From the NCBI RefSeq assembly GCF_003261055.1, contig NZ_CP030073.1, forward strand, positions 992,001-1,056,000: DNA of 64,000 nucleotides. The letters run 5' to 3'. The notes under the pieces were generated by a model. The model had not been told where the DNA came from. It ran no database searches and was given only the letters and a program-made list of their open reading frames with translations. Both the position numbers and the translations under genes were made by a program. Source of the stretch: Streptomyces cadmiisoli. Lineage in GTDB: Bacteria > Actinomycetota > Actinomycetes > Streptomycetales > Streptomycetaceae. Positions 52,901-61,805 of the stretch are shown one piece after another; position 1 is the stretch's first letter; the number at the start of each line of letters is the position of its first letter.

Positions 52901-55900
52901 GTGATCAGTAGAAGACGACTGCTCAGCACGACCAGCACCGCCGCTCTTGCCACCGCGCTCACCGCACCGCTCGCTCGGGCCGCCGCACCCGACTCCGCCG
53001 GCGCGCAGCACTCTTCGCGAACATCGCTGGATGTCACCGCTCCCAGCGTCGAGTACACCCGAAATCCGCTGGGCGTCGATGTCGCACGTCCTCGACTCAC
53101 CTGGCCGCTCTCGGGCGACGGGACGCAGAGCGCGTACCAGGTCCGGGTCGCAACGACCGTGAACCGCCTCACCGACCCCGACGTCTGGGACAGCGGCAAG
53201 GTCGCCTCCCAAGACTCGGCCCTGGTGCCGTACGGGGGCCCGGCCCTCACGGCGCGCACCCGTTACCACTGGCAGGTCCGCGTCTGGGACGCCTCCGGAA
53301 AGGCGTCGAAGTGGAGCGCGCCGTCCTGGTGGGAGACAGGTCTGGACGACTGGTCGGCACACTGGATCGCCGCACCGGCCGCGCTGGTCGGCGCACCCGA
53401 TCTCAAGGACGCCTCCTGGATCTGGTTTCCCGAGGGGGACCCGGCGAGCAGCGCTCCGGCCGCGACCCGCTGGTTCCGGCTCCGAGTGGACGTTCCGACC
53501 GGCGTCACCCGGGCGCGCCTGGTGACGAACGCCGATGACGGCTACACGGCGCACGTCAATGGCACGCAGGTGGCGCACGCGGACGCGGACGGCCCCGCCG
53601 AGAACTGGCGCCGCCCCGCTCTCACCGACGTCACGGCGGAGCTGGGCTCCGGCCCGGCGGTGGTCGCGGTGGCGGCGACCAACGCCTCGGTGAGCCCCGC
53701 CGGCCTCCTCGGCACGCTGGAACTGACGCTGGCGGACGGCACCGTGCGCAGGGTGCCCACCGGCTCCGAGTGGAAGGTCACCGACAAGGAACCGTCCGGG
53801 AGTTGGACCACGACGGAGTTCGACGACACGTCCTGGTCCGCGGCCAAGGTCCTCGCCGCCTGGGGTGCCGGGCCATGGGGCAAGGTGACCCCGGCCCACT
53901 CCCCCGCCGCTCAACTGCGCCACGAGTTCCGGCTCAAGGGCGGACGGATCACACGGGCACGTCTGTACGCGACGGCGCTCGGTTTGTACGAGGCCCAGCT
54001 CAACGGCCACCGCGTCGGACAGGACAGGCTCGCGCCGGGCTGGACGGATTACCGCAAGCGGGTGCAGTACCAGACCTACGACGTGACGAAGCTGCTCTCC
54101 CCCGGCAGGAACGCGCTCGGCGTGACCCTGGCCGCCGGCTGGTACGCAGGCAGCATCGCCTGGTTCGGCGCCCACCAGTACGGCGAACGTCCGGCGGTGC
54201 TGGCCCAGTTGGAGGTCACCTACGCGGACGGGACGACGCAGACGGTCGTCTCGGACCCGGAGTGGCGCGCCGCCACGGGACCCGTCACGAAGGCCGACCT
54301 GATGGCGGGCCAGGACTACGACGCCCGGCTGGAGACGGCAGGCTGGACCGGCGCCGGCTTCGACGACCGCGGGTGGACGAAGGCAGAGGTCCTCGACAAG
54401 GTCACGGCGACCCTCGTCGCCCAGGTCGACGGCGCGACGAGGGTCGAGGACACGTTGCCCGCGCGGACGCTGACCGAGCCCGAGCCCGGCGTGTTCGTCT
54501 ACGACCTGGGGCAGAACATGGTCGGCACGGTTCGCCTCACCGTGTCCGGGAGGGCCGGTACGAAGGTGCGGCTGCGCCACGCCGAGGTCCTGAACCCGGA
54601 CGGCACGCTGTACACGGCGAACCTGCGCACGGCGCGCGCGACCGACACCTACACCCTCAAGGGCAAGGGCCGGGAGACCTACGAACCGAGCTTCACCTTC
54701 CACGGCTTCCGCTACGTCGAGGTGACCGGATACCCCGGGAAGCCTCCGCTGAGCGCGGTCGTGGGGCGGGTGGTGCACACGTCGGCGCCGTTCACGATGG
54801 ATTTCCAGACGAATCTGCCGATGCTCAACCAACTGCACAGCAACATCACCTGGGGGCAGCGCGGCAACTTCGTCTCGGTTCCGACGGACACCCCCGCGCG
54901 CGACGAGCGGCTGGGCTGGACCGGCGACATCAACGTCTTCGCCCCGACGGCCGCGTACACGATGGAGTCGGCACGGTTCCTGACCAAGTGGCTCACCGAT
55001 CTGCGCGACGCGCAGACCGACGACGGGGCGTTCACCGACGTGGCACCCAACGTCGGAGGGCTCGGCCACGGGGTCGCGGGCTGGGGCGACGCGGGGGTGA
55101 CGGTCCCGTGGGCGCTGTACGAGGCCTACGGCGACACCCGTGTCCTGGAGGAGTCCTGGGAGTCGATGCTGAAATGGCTCGCCTACCTGGAGGCGCACAG
55201 CAAGGGGTACCTGCGGCCGGCCGAGGGCTACGGGGACTGGCTCAACGTGCAGGACGAGACCCCCAAGGACGTCATCGGCACCGCGTACTTCGCGCACGCG
55301 GCCGATCTGGTGGGGCGTACGGCCGCGGCGCTCGGCAAGGACCCCAAGCCCTACCAGGAGTTGTTCCACGCCGTGCGCGACGCGTTCCGTGCCGCCTACG
55401 TGACCGGTGGCGGCCGCGTGAAGGGCGACACACAGACCGCCTATGTGCTGGCCCTGTCCATGGATCTGCTGGCCGACGGGGACAGGGGTCCGGCGGCGGA
55501 CCGCCTCGTCGACCTGATCCGCTCGAAGGACTGGCACCTGTCGACCGGCTTCCTGGGGACGCCGCGGCTGCTGCCCGTACTGACGGACACCGGCCACACG
55601 GACGTCGCGTACCGGCTGCTGACGCAGCGCTCGTTCCCGAGCTGGGGCTACCAGATCGACCGGGGCGCGACGACGATGTGGGAGCGCTGGGACTCCATCC
55701 GTCCGGACGGCTCCTTCCAGGACGCCGGCATGAACTCCTTCAACCACTACGCGTACGGGTCCGTCGGTGCCTGGATGTACGCGAACATCGCGGGCATCGC
55801 CCCGGCCGCTCCCGGCTTCCGCTCGATCCGCGTCCGGCCGCGCCCCGGTGGGGGTGTGACCCGGGCCCAGGGGCGGTTCGAGTCGGTGCACGGCCCGATC

Positions 55901-56098
55901 ACCACACGCTGGACCGCGGGCGACGACGGCTTCCGGCTGTCACTGTCCGTGCCGGCGAACACGACGGCCGAGGTCTGGGTCCCCGTCGGCGACGGTGCCG
56001 CGGATCAAGTCAGCCATGGTGCGGCGAAGTTCCTGCGCACGGAGGACGGCTGCGCCGTGTACTCCGCGGCTCCGGGGCGCCACGAGTTCGCGACCTGA
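52901..56098 (+). CDS. GH78 alpha-L-rhamnosidase, Tat-exported
   Basis: This 1065-residue exported glycoside hydrolase has a twin-arginine signal peptide (SRRRLLSTT, then ALATALTAPLARAAA). Two N-terminal beta domains include VEYTRNPLGVDVARPRLTW, the rhamnosidase N-terminal signature; beta-sandwich modules and the (alpha/alpha)6 catalytic domain (about 630-990) follow. ARDERLGWTGD (Asp668/Glu669 region) is the GH78 acid motif, and TTMWERWD supplies the conserved Glu928. It removes terminal alpha-L-rhamnose from plant glycosides or polysaccharides. The GTG at 52901 is chosen because GGAG is seven bases upstream and it falls downstream of the predicted promoter. A LacI-type operator overlaps that promoter, so rhamnose or substrate induction is likely. 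Confidence 0.5.
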   Translation: MISRRRLLSTTSTAALATALTAPLARAAAPDSAGAQHSSRTSLDVTAPSVEYTRNPLGVDVARPRLTWPLSGDGTQSAYQVRVATTVNRLTDPDVWDSGKVASQDSALVPYGGPALTARTRYHWQVRVWDASGKASKWSAPSWWETGLDDWSAHWIAAPAALVGAPDLKDASWIWFPEGDPASSAPAATRWFRLRVDVPTGVTRARLVTNADDGYTAHVNGTQVAHADADGPAENWRRPALTDVTAELGSGPAVVAVAATNASVSPAGLLGTLELTLADGTVRRVPTGSEWKVTDKEPSGSWTTTEFDDTSWSAAKVLAAWGAGPWGKVTPAHSPAAQLRHEFRLKGGRITRARLYATALGLYEAQLNGHRVGQDRLAPGWTDYRKRVQYQTYDVTKLLSPGRNALGVTLAAGWYAGSIAWFGAHQYGERPAVLAQLEVTYADGTTQTVVSDPEWRAATGPVTKADLMAGQDYDARLETAGWTGAGFDDRGWTKAEVLDKVTATLVAQVDGATRVEDTLPARTLTEPEPGVFVYDLGQNMVGTVRLTVSGRAGTKVRLRHAEVLNPDGTLYTANLRTARATDTYTLKGKGRETYEPSFTFHGFRYVEVTGYPGKPPLSAVVGRVVHTSAPFTMDFQTNLPMLNQLHSNITWGQRGNFVSVPTDTPARDERLGWTGDINVFAPTAAYTMESARFLTKWLTDLRDAQTDDGAFTDVAPNVGGLGHGVAGWGDAGVTVPWALYEAYGDTRVLEESWESMLKWLAYLEAHSKGYLRPAEGYGDWLNVQDETPKDVIGTAYFAHAADLVGRTAAALGKDPKPYQELFHAVRDAFRAAYVTGGGRVKGDTQTAYVLALSMDLLADGDRGPAADRLVDLIRSKDWHLSTGFLGTPRLLPVLTDTGHTDVAYRLLTQRSFPSWGYQIDRGATTMWERWDSIRPDGSFQDAGMNSFNHYAYGSVGAWMYANIAGIAPAAPGFRSIRVRPRPGGGVTRAQGRFESVHGPITTRWTAGDDGFRLSLSVPANTTAEVWVPVGDGAADQVSHGAAKFLRTEDGCAVYSAAPGRHEFAT

Positions 56099-56110
56099 GC
56101 CCACCGGCCG

Positions 56111-56132
56111 CCGAGCGGTGAGCACCGCTCGG
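56111..56132 (+). terminator. Hairpin after the rhamnosidase gene
   Basis: CCGAGCGGTG (56111-56120) pairs with CACCGCTCGG (56123-56132), flanked by additional GGCC pairs. Confidence 0.5.
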
Positions 56133-56281
56133 TGGCCGCAGCTCGACGAGGAGTGCCGCACCCGCGGCGCTCCTCGTGCCTCGACCCGTCCGCGGGCAGG
56201 CCGGGCAGAGGTCCGCGAATGAGCGGAGGCCCGCGGCGGGCCTCGCGTGCCCAGGGGCACCGAGTCCGGCAGACTGTGCGC

Positions 56282-56641
56282 ATGCATGACGATGCCATAG
56301 CCCAACTTCAGGAAATCCGGACGCTGTTGGCTTCCTTCGAGGGAACCTCCAGCATTCACCGCGCCGCGGAACTGGACGGTGCCGCGGAGAAGGTCGCGTC
56401 CTGCGCGGCCGACCTGGTCGACGTCAAGGTGCCCTACGATCTTCAGCACCGGCTGGCCTTCGCCGTCAAGGCGATCCAGGCCGCGGAGAAGGCGGGACGC
56501 GCACACCGAAGCAACCCCCTGGCTCGGCCGCTGTCCCAGGTGCGCTTCGCCCTGAAGACGGGATCGGCCCAGGGCTGGCTCCAGGGAGCCCTGGAGATCA
56601 TGGATCCGGCGAACACGCCCTCGTCGCAGCGCGCCGAATAG
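56282..56641 (+). CDS. Hypothetical helical protein
   Basis: This 119-residue soluble, mostly helical protein begins MHDDAIAQLQEIRTLLASFE and contains repeated Ala/Ala-Glu-rich helices (DGAAEKVASCAADLVDVKVP, KAIQAAEKAGRA). I recognise no family, signal peptide or metal motif. The ATG at 56282 lies two codons after an in-frame GTG (GTG CGC ATG); neither has a strong Shine-Dalgarno. It is transcribed rightward between the rhamnosidase and a DUF6233-type gene. Confidence 0.5.
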   Translation: MHDDAIAQLQEIRTLLASFEGTSSIHRAAELDGAAEKVASCAADLVDVKVPYDLQHRLAFAVKAIQAAEKAGRAHRSNPLARPLSQVRFALKTGSAQGWLQGALEIMDPANTPSSQRAE

Positions 56642-56746
56642 GGCCTGGCGCACGCCCGGCATCGCCGCCCCGCACCCGGAGCATCACATCGACTGCGCGG
56701 CCCTCACCGCCGAGCACCCTCGGAACCAGATTAGATCGCACGTTCG

Positions 56747-56764
56747 ATTTCTCGGGAAATCGGA
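56747..56764. promoter_or_regulatory. Perfect inverted repeat just upstream of the DUF6233 gene
   Basis: CGATTTC-TCGG-GAAATCG (56747-56764) ends 15 bases before the GTG start. It may be an operator or a leader stem-loop. Confidence 0.5.
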
Positions 56765-56779
56765 CGTACGCTCTGACAT

Positions 56780-57127
56780 GTGACCCAAGATCCGCCGTCC
56801 CGCCTCGAGCTGCTGCGATTCGCCCGGCGCGTGTTCGTCCAGCAGGCCAGGGCGGGCCTGACACAGATCGACCGGTGGATCGCCGACGAGGAACGCCGGG
56901 AGACGGAACGCCGGCGCCGCCTTCTCGCCCGGCCTCCCGCGCCGGAGTGGCTCGTCGAACAGGGCCTCGGCGAGAGCACCGCGGTGTACGTCCATGTCGG
57001 CGACTGCCACATGGCAGGCAAGCGGTCCAAGGGCGTGCAACGCGATCAGGCGGTCCGGGCGCTGGCCGACGGAGTCGACGCCTGCCCGCACTGCCGACCC
57101 GACACACGGCTGGGAATCCTCGACTAG
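56780..57127 (+). CDS. DUF6233-type protein
   Basis: This 115-residue protein is typical of the multi-copy DUF6233 family seen in streptomycetes. A helical N-terminus (RLELLRFARRVFVQQARAGLTQIDRWIADEERR) is followed by the conserved RPPAPEWLVEQGLG, a VYVHVGDCHMAGKR motif and a C-terminal ACPHCRPDTRLGIL with a CxxC. The family has no established function; His and Cys residues hint at metal binding. The GTG at 56780 is the only reasonable start; a stem-loop precedes it closely. Confidence 0.5.
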   Translation: MTQDPPSRLELLRFARRVFVQQARAGLTQIDRWIADEERRETERRRRLLARPPAPEWLVEQGLGESTAVYVHVGDCHMAGKRSKGVQRDQAVRALADGVDACPHCRPDTRLGILD

Positions 57128-57215
57128 TGCCGTGGGTTCGCCGCGTTCAGGCCGCCGCGGCGGCGGCCGTCGCCGGATGCGGGGCGGGGCGTGCGGGTCG
57201 GCCGGTGCGGCTCCC

Positions 57216-57743
57216 TCAGGCGTATCCGAGCAGCAGTTCCCGGTAGCGCTTGGCGTGCAGGGCGAGTTCCTCGTCGCTGGTTCCGCGGGCGTCGTGCAGT
57301 ACCAACGGGTCGGCGTACGCAAGACCCATCCGGTGCGCCGTCTGCTCCAGCGGCCTCAGCAGTTCCGCCATGGTGAAGCGATGGAAGCCATCGGGTCCGT
57401 ACGCGTCCTCGACCCCGCCCGTCGACGTGACGAGCTGAAGCGTCTTGCCCTCCAGCAGCGGACCGGTGTCGTAGGCGAAGTCCCGCAGCATGACCTCGTC
57501 CAGCCACTGCTTGAGGAAGCCGGGAACGGAGTACCAGTGGAACGGGAACTGGAAGACGATCACGTCGTGCTCACGCACCAGCCGCTGTTCGGCGGCGACG
57601 TCGATGACCCGGTCCGGGTACGCCTCATGGATGTCGTGCAGTGTGACGTGGTCCAGTCCGCGGACTTCGCCGGCCAGCGCCGCATTGATCCGTGAGCGGT
57701 GCAGGGCGGGATGGGCGAGCAGCACCAGAGTGCGTGTCGGCAT
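57216..57743 (-). CDS. NAD(P)H-dependent flavin oxidoreductase (YwrO/MdaB/KefF-like)
   Basis: This 175-residue flavodoxin-fold quinone reductase begins [20 protein letters not shown] (flavin-phosphate loop). It has [27 protein letters not shown] and a [14 protein letters not shown] loop, all typical of the NQO1/YwrO/KefF family that reduces quinones with NAD(P)H. The ATG at 57743 has AGAAGAAG upstream. A perfect palindrome at 57763-57780, shared with the upstream TetR gene, is the likely TetR operator, so it is probably induced by an electrophile or quinone. Confidence 0.5.
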   Translation of the reverse strand: MPTRTLVLLAHPALHRSRINAALAGEVRGLDHVTLHDIHEAYPDRVIDVAAEQRLVREHDVIVFQFPFHWYSVPGFLKQWLDEVMLRDFAYDTGPLLEGKTLQLVTSTGGVEDAYGPDGFHRFTMAELLRPLEQTAHRMGLAYADPLVLHDARGTSDEELALHAKRYRELLLGYA

Positions 57744-57762
57744 ACGCGCTTCTTCTCTCTCC

Positions 57763-57780
57763 AGACAGACCTGTCTGTCT
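57763..57780 (-). promoter_or_regulatory. TetR operator of the oxidoreductase gene
   Basis: AGACAGAC-CT-GTCTGTCT, 8-bp perfect arms. Its reverse complement shares ACAGACAGGTCTGTCT with the site at 58472-58487. Confidence 0.5.
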
Positions 57781-57842
57781 TTTTCGGGCGGTCCGACCGG
57801 CTCGCCCGGAGCAGGGCGATACGCCGGTGGGCCGTCGAACAA

Positions 57843-58427
57843 CTAGTGCGGTGCGGGGATCGCCCGGTCGACCAGGACACGCGCGGCGGCCTTGGCGGCG
57901 GCCGGCATGGCCTCGTTCTGCTCCAGCCTGCCAGCGGCCAGGGTTCCGTCGATCAGGAGTGTGAGCTGGAGTGCCAGGGCCTGCGGCTGAGGAGCGCCGG
58001 CCGCCTCGGCCAGCCCGTGCACCCACTCCCGGACCAGCTGCTTGTGCTCGACGGTCACGGTGTGCGCGGCCGTCCCCGGCTCGCTCTCCGCCGCGGCGTT
58101 GATGAACGGGCAGCCGTGGAATCCGTGACGGCGATAGGAGGCGGCGACGGCGTCGAACATGCCGACGAGCTGCTCACGGGGATCGTCCCCCGCGGCGAGC
58201 GCGGCCGCCCGCAGCTTCCCGCGCCAGGAGTCGTCGGTCCGGCGCAGATACTCCGCGGCCAGTTCGTCCTTGGACGGGAAGTGCGCATACAGCGTCGCCT
58301 TGGCGACACCGGACTGATCGATGATGCGGTCCACGCCCACACCCCTCAGCCCGTGCTCCCTGAACAGCTCACTCGCCGTGTCCAGGATCCGCTGACGGGC
58401 GGGCGGGCGCTTCACCGTACCTGCCAT
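57843..58427 (-). CDS. TetR family transcriptional regulator
   Basis: This 194-residue regulator has an N-terminal HTH (about 10-55; RQRILDTASELFREHGLRGVG, QSGVAKATLYAHFPSKDELA) and a C-terminal domain with GFHGCPFINAAAESEPG, a motif of the AcrR-like branch whose members sense small lipophilic compounds. The ATG at 58427 has GGAGG eight bases upstream. Matching palindromes precede it (58472-58487) and the downstream oxidoreductase (57763-57780), so it likely represses itself and that gene. Confidence 0.5.
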   Translation of the reverse strand: MAGTVKRPPARQRILDTASELFREHGLRGVGVDRIIDQSGVAKATLYAHFPSKDELAAEYLRRTDDSWRGKLRAAALAAGDDPREQLVGMFDAVAASYRRHGFHGCPFINAAAESEPGTAAHTVTVEHKQLVREWVHGLAEAAGAPQPQALALQLTLLIDGTLAAGRLEQNEAMPAAAKAAARVLVDRAIPAPH

Positions 58428-58471
58428 GGCAACCACCTCCTCCTCGCTTCCGGTGCCACCCACCATAACGA

Positions 58472-58487
58472 ACAGACAGGTCTGTCT
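58472..58487 (-). promoter_or_regulatory. TetR operator (autoregulatory)
   Basis: ACAGACAGGTCTGTCT, identical over 16 bases to the reverse complement of the oxidoreductase operator, 45 bases upstream of the TetR start. Confidence 0.5.
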
Positions 58488-58551
58488 AGTCCGCTGCCGA
58501 TGTGTGCCGCACCACACGCGGATTCCTGTCCGAACGGCTGCTCGGGACCGT

Positions 58552-59508
58552 TCAGATCGCGTCGGGTCCGAGGTCGCCGGGGCCGGCTCCGTACGCCCCC
58601 GCGTGTTGGCGCCGGTAGGTGCCGGGGGTCGTGCCGTACTCCCGTTTGAAGGCGCGGTTGAAGGCGAACTCCGATGTGTAGCCGACGCGCTGGGCGATGG
58701 TGCGCAGGGCGGTGTCGGTGCCCTGGAGCTGCCGTCCCGCGATGGTCATGCGCCACCAGGTGAGGTACGCCAGCGGTGACTGGCCGACCAGCGATGAAAA
58801 ACGCCGGGAGAAGGCCGCCCGTGACAAGCCGGCCCGAGTGCCCAGCTCGGCCACGGTCCAGGCGCGGCCCGGCTCCCGGTGGATGTGGTGCAGCGCGGCG
58901 CTGACAGCCGGGTCGTGCAGGGCGCGGGCCCAGCCGCCGGTGCTCTGGGCGGCCTCGTCCTCGTACCACGCCCGCAGGATGTACAGCAGCATCGTGTCGA
59001 GCAGCGCCGGGACGATCGCGTCGGTTCCGGGGCGGCGGGCGTCCAGCTCGCTGCCGAGAAGGTCGATGACGGAACTCAGCGAACCGTGGTGCCCCACCCT
59101 TTTGGGGATGTGGATGTACGCGGGCAACTGCTGGAGAACGGGGTGCTGGCGCACCTGGTCCAGCTGGTAGGAACCGCAGATCAGCACGGTCGTCGGCCCG
59201 GAACGGGCCGGGCGGGCCGGCCGCCATGCGTCGTCCATCTCCTGAGTCACCGGGACGAGCCGGCGCTCCGGGTGATCAGCGAGCGCGATCCGCTGCCCCT
59301 GCGCCACGAACACGACGTCCCCGCTGCTCAGCGCCACGGGTTCGCCCGGTCCCGGGGGCAGCAGCCAGCAACTTCCCTGGAGGACCACATGAAACCCGGC
59401 ACCCTGCGCCGCGGGGAACTCCAGACCCCAGGGCGCGGCGAGGTGCGTCCGGGCGGACATGGGGCGCCCGCTGCGGATGGCACTGACGGCATCGCTGACA
59501 ACATCCAT
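58552..59508 (-). CDS. AraC family transcriptional regulator with cupin domain
   Basis: This 318-residue regulator has a cupin sensor (about 20-135; GFHVVLQGSCWLLPPG, LSSGDVVFVAQGQRI) and a C-terminal AraC double HTH (about 210-300; WTVAELGTRAGLSRAAFSRRF, IAQRVGYTSEFAFNRAFKRE). The ATG is at 59508. It is divergent from an SDR gene at 59628, and CGATCA-N5-TGATCG lies between them. It is paralogous to the other two AraC regulators in this window. Confidence 0.5.
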   Translation of the reverse strand: MDVVSDAVSAIRSGRPMSARTHLAAPWGLEFPAAQGAGFHVVLQGSCWLLPPGPGEPVALSSGDVVFVAQGQRIALADHPERRLVPVTQEMDDAWRPARPARSGPTTVLICGSYQLDQVRQHPVLQQLPAYIHIPKRVGHHGSLSSVIDLLGSELDARRPGTDAIVPALLDTMLLYILRAWYEDEAAQSTGGWARALHDPAVSAALHHIHREPGRAWTVAELGTRAGLSRAAFSRRFSSLVGQSPLAYLTWWRMTIAGRQLQGTDTALRTIAQRVGYTSEFAFNRAFKREYGTTPGTYRRQHAGAYGAGPGDLGPDAI

Positions 59509-59542
59509 GACCGGCAGGGTATGTCAGCCGCCGGGAGGAGGA

Positions 59543-59559
59543 CGATCAGACAATGATCG
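59543..59559. promoter_or_regulatory. Palindrome in the second AraC/SDR divergent promoter
   Basis: CGATCA-GACAA-TGATCG (59543-59559), perfect arms, between the AraC and SDR genes. Confidence 0.5.
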
Positions 59560-59627
59560 GAGACAGACAGGCATTGAACGGCTCATTCCGGAGTCCTTAG
59601 GTTCATGGAGTGCCCTGTTCCGGGGCC

Positions 59628-60461
59628 ATGAACCACCACAGCCGAAAGAGCCGAGAAGTGACATCCCCAGCGCACCACAGCAACCCGGTCAGCGATGAAC
59701 TCGAATTCTCCGGAAAACGCGCCTTCGTCACGGGCGGCACCCGCGGAATCGGGGCAGCCGTCGTCGAGCGGCTGAGCCGCGCGGGCGCCCAGGTCGCCTT
59801 CGGCGCCCGGTCGGCACCCGGCGACCGGCCTTCGGAGCTGTTCGTCCAGGCGGACATCGGCACACGGGCCGGCGTGGAGGCCATCTCCCGCCATGTCGCC
59901 CGGCACATGGGCGGGGTGGACATCCTCGTGCACAACGTCGGTGCGGACGGGGGCGAACACGTCCCGCTGCTGGGCCAGGCCGACGCCGTCTGGCAGTTGG
60001 TCATGGACATCAACGTGCTGGGACCGGCGCGCCTGGATCGTGCCCTCGTTCCCGGGATGGTCGAGCGCGGGTCCGGCGCGGTGGTGCACGTGTCGTCACT
60101 GTCACGGTCGGCACCGAACCCCAACCGGGTTCCGTACGGCTCGGCCAAGGCGGCGCTGACCCACTACAGCAAGGGCCTGGCCAACGAGGTCGCTCCGCAC
60201 GGCGTCCGGGTCAACAGCGTCACGCCCGGATTCACCGAGAGCGACTGGGGGCGCTCGTTCGTCGCGGCCGTCGCGGACAGCAGCGGCAGCACCTACGAGG
60301 AGGCGCGGCAGAGCGTCATGGCCCGGATCGGCATCCCTCTGGGCCGGCCGTCGCGGCCCGACGAGGTCGCCGAACTCGTCGCGTTCCTGGTCTCGGACCG
60401 CGCTTCGGCCATCGTCGGCGCGGAGCACGTCATCGACGGCGGCAGCAAGCCCACGGTGTGA
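59628..60461 (+). CDS. SDR family oxidoreductase
   Basis: This 277-residue SDR has an intact active site: GKRAFVTGGTRGIGAAVVERL (Rossmann), HNVGAD (central motif), VHVSSLSRSAPNPNRVPYGSAKAAL (Ser, Tyr, Lys), and a C-terminal EHVIDGG. The start is uncertain: ATG at 59628 is adopted, but the GTG at 59658 preceded by GAGAA is also possible; upstream sequence is only weakly ribosome-binding. It is divergent from the AraC gene at 58552. A SnoaL-like gene follows after a tandem-repeat region. Confidence 0.5.
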   Translation: MNHHSRKSREVTSPAHHSNPVSDELEFSGKRAFVTGGTRGIGAAVVERLSRAGAQVAFGARSAPGDRPSELFVQADIGTRAGVEAISRHVARHMGGVDILVHNVGADGGEHVPLLGQADAVWQLVMDINVLGPARLDRALVPGMVERGSGAVVHVSSLSRSAPNPNRVPYGSAKAALTHYSKGLANEVAPHGVRVNSVTPGFTESDWGRSFVAAVADSSGSTYEEARQSVMARIGIPLGRPSRPDEVAELVAFLVSDRASAIVGAEHVIDGGSKPTV

Positions 60462-60480
60462 ACGCGCCGGACCGAACCGA

Positions 60481-60544
60481 CACATCGCCGTACAGGCACA
60501 TCGCTGTAGCGGCACATCCCCGTACAGACACATCGACTCACCGA
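60481..60544. repeat. Four tandem 16-bp repeats
   Basis: Exactly four 16-bp units starting CACATC (60481, 60497, 60513, 60529) lie between the SDR and SnoaL-like genes, drifting toward the 3' copy. They sit in the leader of the SnoaL-like gene and may be operator iterons. Confidence 0.5.
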
Positions 60545-60573
60545 GAAATCGACGTACCGAGTAGGAGACAACG

Positions 60574-60912
60574 ATGACCGTCACTGCCGCTGGACTTCCC
60601 GAGTGCGTGGCCACCTATCTGACCACCCCCGTCGCCGAGTTGGCGGAGCTCTCAGATTCGGTCTTCACGCCGGACGCCGTCGTCCGCGACGAAGGCAGGA
60701 GCCACCAGGGCGCGGCCGGTGTTCACGACTGGCTGGCCGATCTCGCAGCGAACTTCACCCTCGACTGCACGATCCGACGTACCGTCCCCGGACCCGGCTT
60801 CGTGGTCGCCGAGACCACCTACGACGGCGACTTCCCCGGTAGCCCCGTCGACCGCTACCTGCACTTCAGCATCGCGGACGGACGGATCTCGGCGCTGACC
60901 ATCTCCGACTGA
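60574..60912 (+). CDS. SnoaL/NTF2-like small protein
   Basis: This 112-residue protein has the NTF2/SnoaL alpha+beta-barrel pattern: an N-terminal helix with LAELSDSVFTPDAVVRDEGRSHQG, a central HDWLADLAANFTLDCTIRR segment and C-terminal strands ending RISALTISD. Family members are isomerases, cyclases or ligand-binding proteins; the exact role is unknown. The ATG at 60574 has AGGAG upstream. The tandem repeat array at 60481-60544 lies just before it. Confidence 0.5.
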   Translation: MTVTAAGLPECVATYLTTPVAELAELSDSVFTPDAVVRDEGRSHQGAAGVHDWLADLAANFTLDCTIRRTVPGPGFVVAETTYDGDFPGSPVDRYLHFSIADGRISALTISD

Positions 60913-60952
60913 GCAGCGGGTCGGGCGCCCGGCCGCCCCGGAGTCCGCCGTC

Positions 60953-60982
60953 GCCGGCCCCGTGCGTGTGCACGGGGCCGGC
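60953..60982. terminator. 13-bp hairpin between convergent genes
   Basis: GCCGGCCCCGTGC (60953-60965) and GCACGGGGCCGGC (60970-60982) around GTGT, a bidirectional terminator. Confidence 0.5.
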
Positions 60983-61021
60983 TCACGGCATCAGCGGGGT
61001 GTCGCCGCGTCCGAGGCCGGA

Positions 61022-61771
61022 TCACTTGGCCTCGGCGAGCCGGACGGCGTCGGCGCCCGCCGGGAAGCGCAGCCGGCCGGTCGTGTCGTGCGCGGCGCGC
61101 CACACCGTCTCGGCCACGTCGCTCTCCCGGGTGTACACGTCCTGGCCCATGAAGTCGGCCATGACCTTCTCCGCCCAGGAAAGGTAGGGCTCCGGCACCA
61201 TCTCCTCCAGCCGCCTGCCGTTCAGAGCCCTGGCACCGAAGTTCGTGGTCAGACAGGCGCCCGGCTCGACCGTCTTCGCCTGCACTCCGAAGGGCGCGAG
61301 TTCGAGAGCGAGGGACGCGGTGAACCCCTCGACGGCCATCTTGCTCGCCTTGTAGACGGCCGAGAGCGGCATGTGCCCCAGCACCACGCTGGAGGTCACG
61401 TTGACGACCACACCGGAGCCGCGCTCACGGAACTGCGGCAGCACCGCCTGGGTCATCGCCATCACGCCGAACGTGTTGGTCTCGAAGACCTCCCGGACGC
61501 GGGCCATGGGAATGCCCTCGAACACGCTGATGGACGGGACGCCCGCGTTGTTGACCAGGACGTCGACGGGCCCCGCCGCCTCCAGCGCGGCGGTGATGCT
61601 CTCGGGCTTCGTCACGTCGAGGGCGACGACACGCAGCCGGTCCGACTCGGGCAGGACGTCCGCGCGCGGCGTGCGCATCGTGGCGATGACGTTCCACCCC
61701 TGGGAGTGGAAGTGCAGGGCGGTCTGCCGCCCGTATCCGGATGAGGTACCAGTGATCAGGACTGTCTTCAT
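61022..61771 (-). CDS. SDR family oxidoreductase
   Basis: This 249-residue classical SDR has KTVLITGTSSGYGRQTALHF (Rossmann), NNAGV, VVNVTSSVVLGHMPLSAVYKASKMAV (Ser, Tyr, Lys intact) and a C-terminal region lacking a known extra motif. The ATG at 61771 is adopted; GTG at 61780 is also in frame. It is divergent from an AraC regulator across an 81-bp promoter region with a strong palindrome. Confidence 0.5.
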   Translation of the reverse strand: MKTVLITGTSSGYGRQTALHFHSQGWNVIATMRTPRADVLPESDRLRVVALDVTKPESITAALEAAGPVDVLVNNAGVPSISVFEGIPMARVREVFETNTFGVMAMTQAVLPQFRERGSGVVVNVTSSVVLGHMPLSAVYKASKMAVEGFTASLALELAPFGVQAKTVEPGACLTTNFGARALNGRRLEEMVPEPYLSWAEKVMADFMGQDVYTRESDVAETVWRAAHDTTGRLRFPAGADAVRLAEAK

Positions 61772-61805
61772 GCCCACCACGCTATGAGCGCCGGGCCGGA
61801 CTATC

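Noticed and set aside
60481-60544. Plasmid-type replication iterons
   Set aside because: Only four imperfect 16-bp copies, with no Rep gene or AT-rich origin next to them; a promoter role is more likely.
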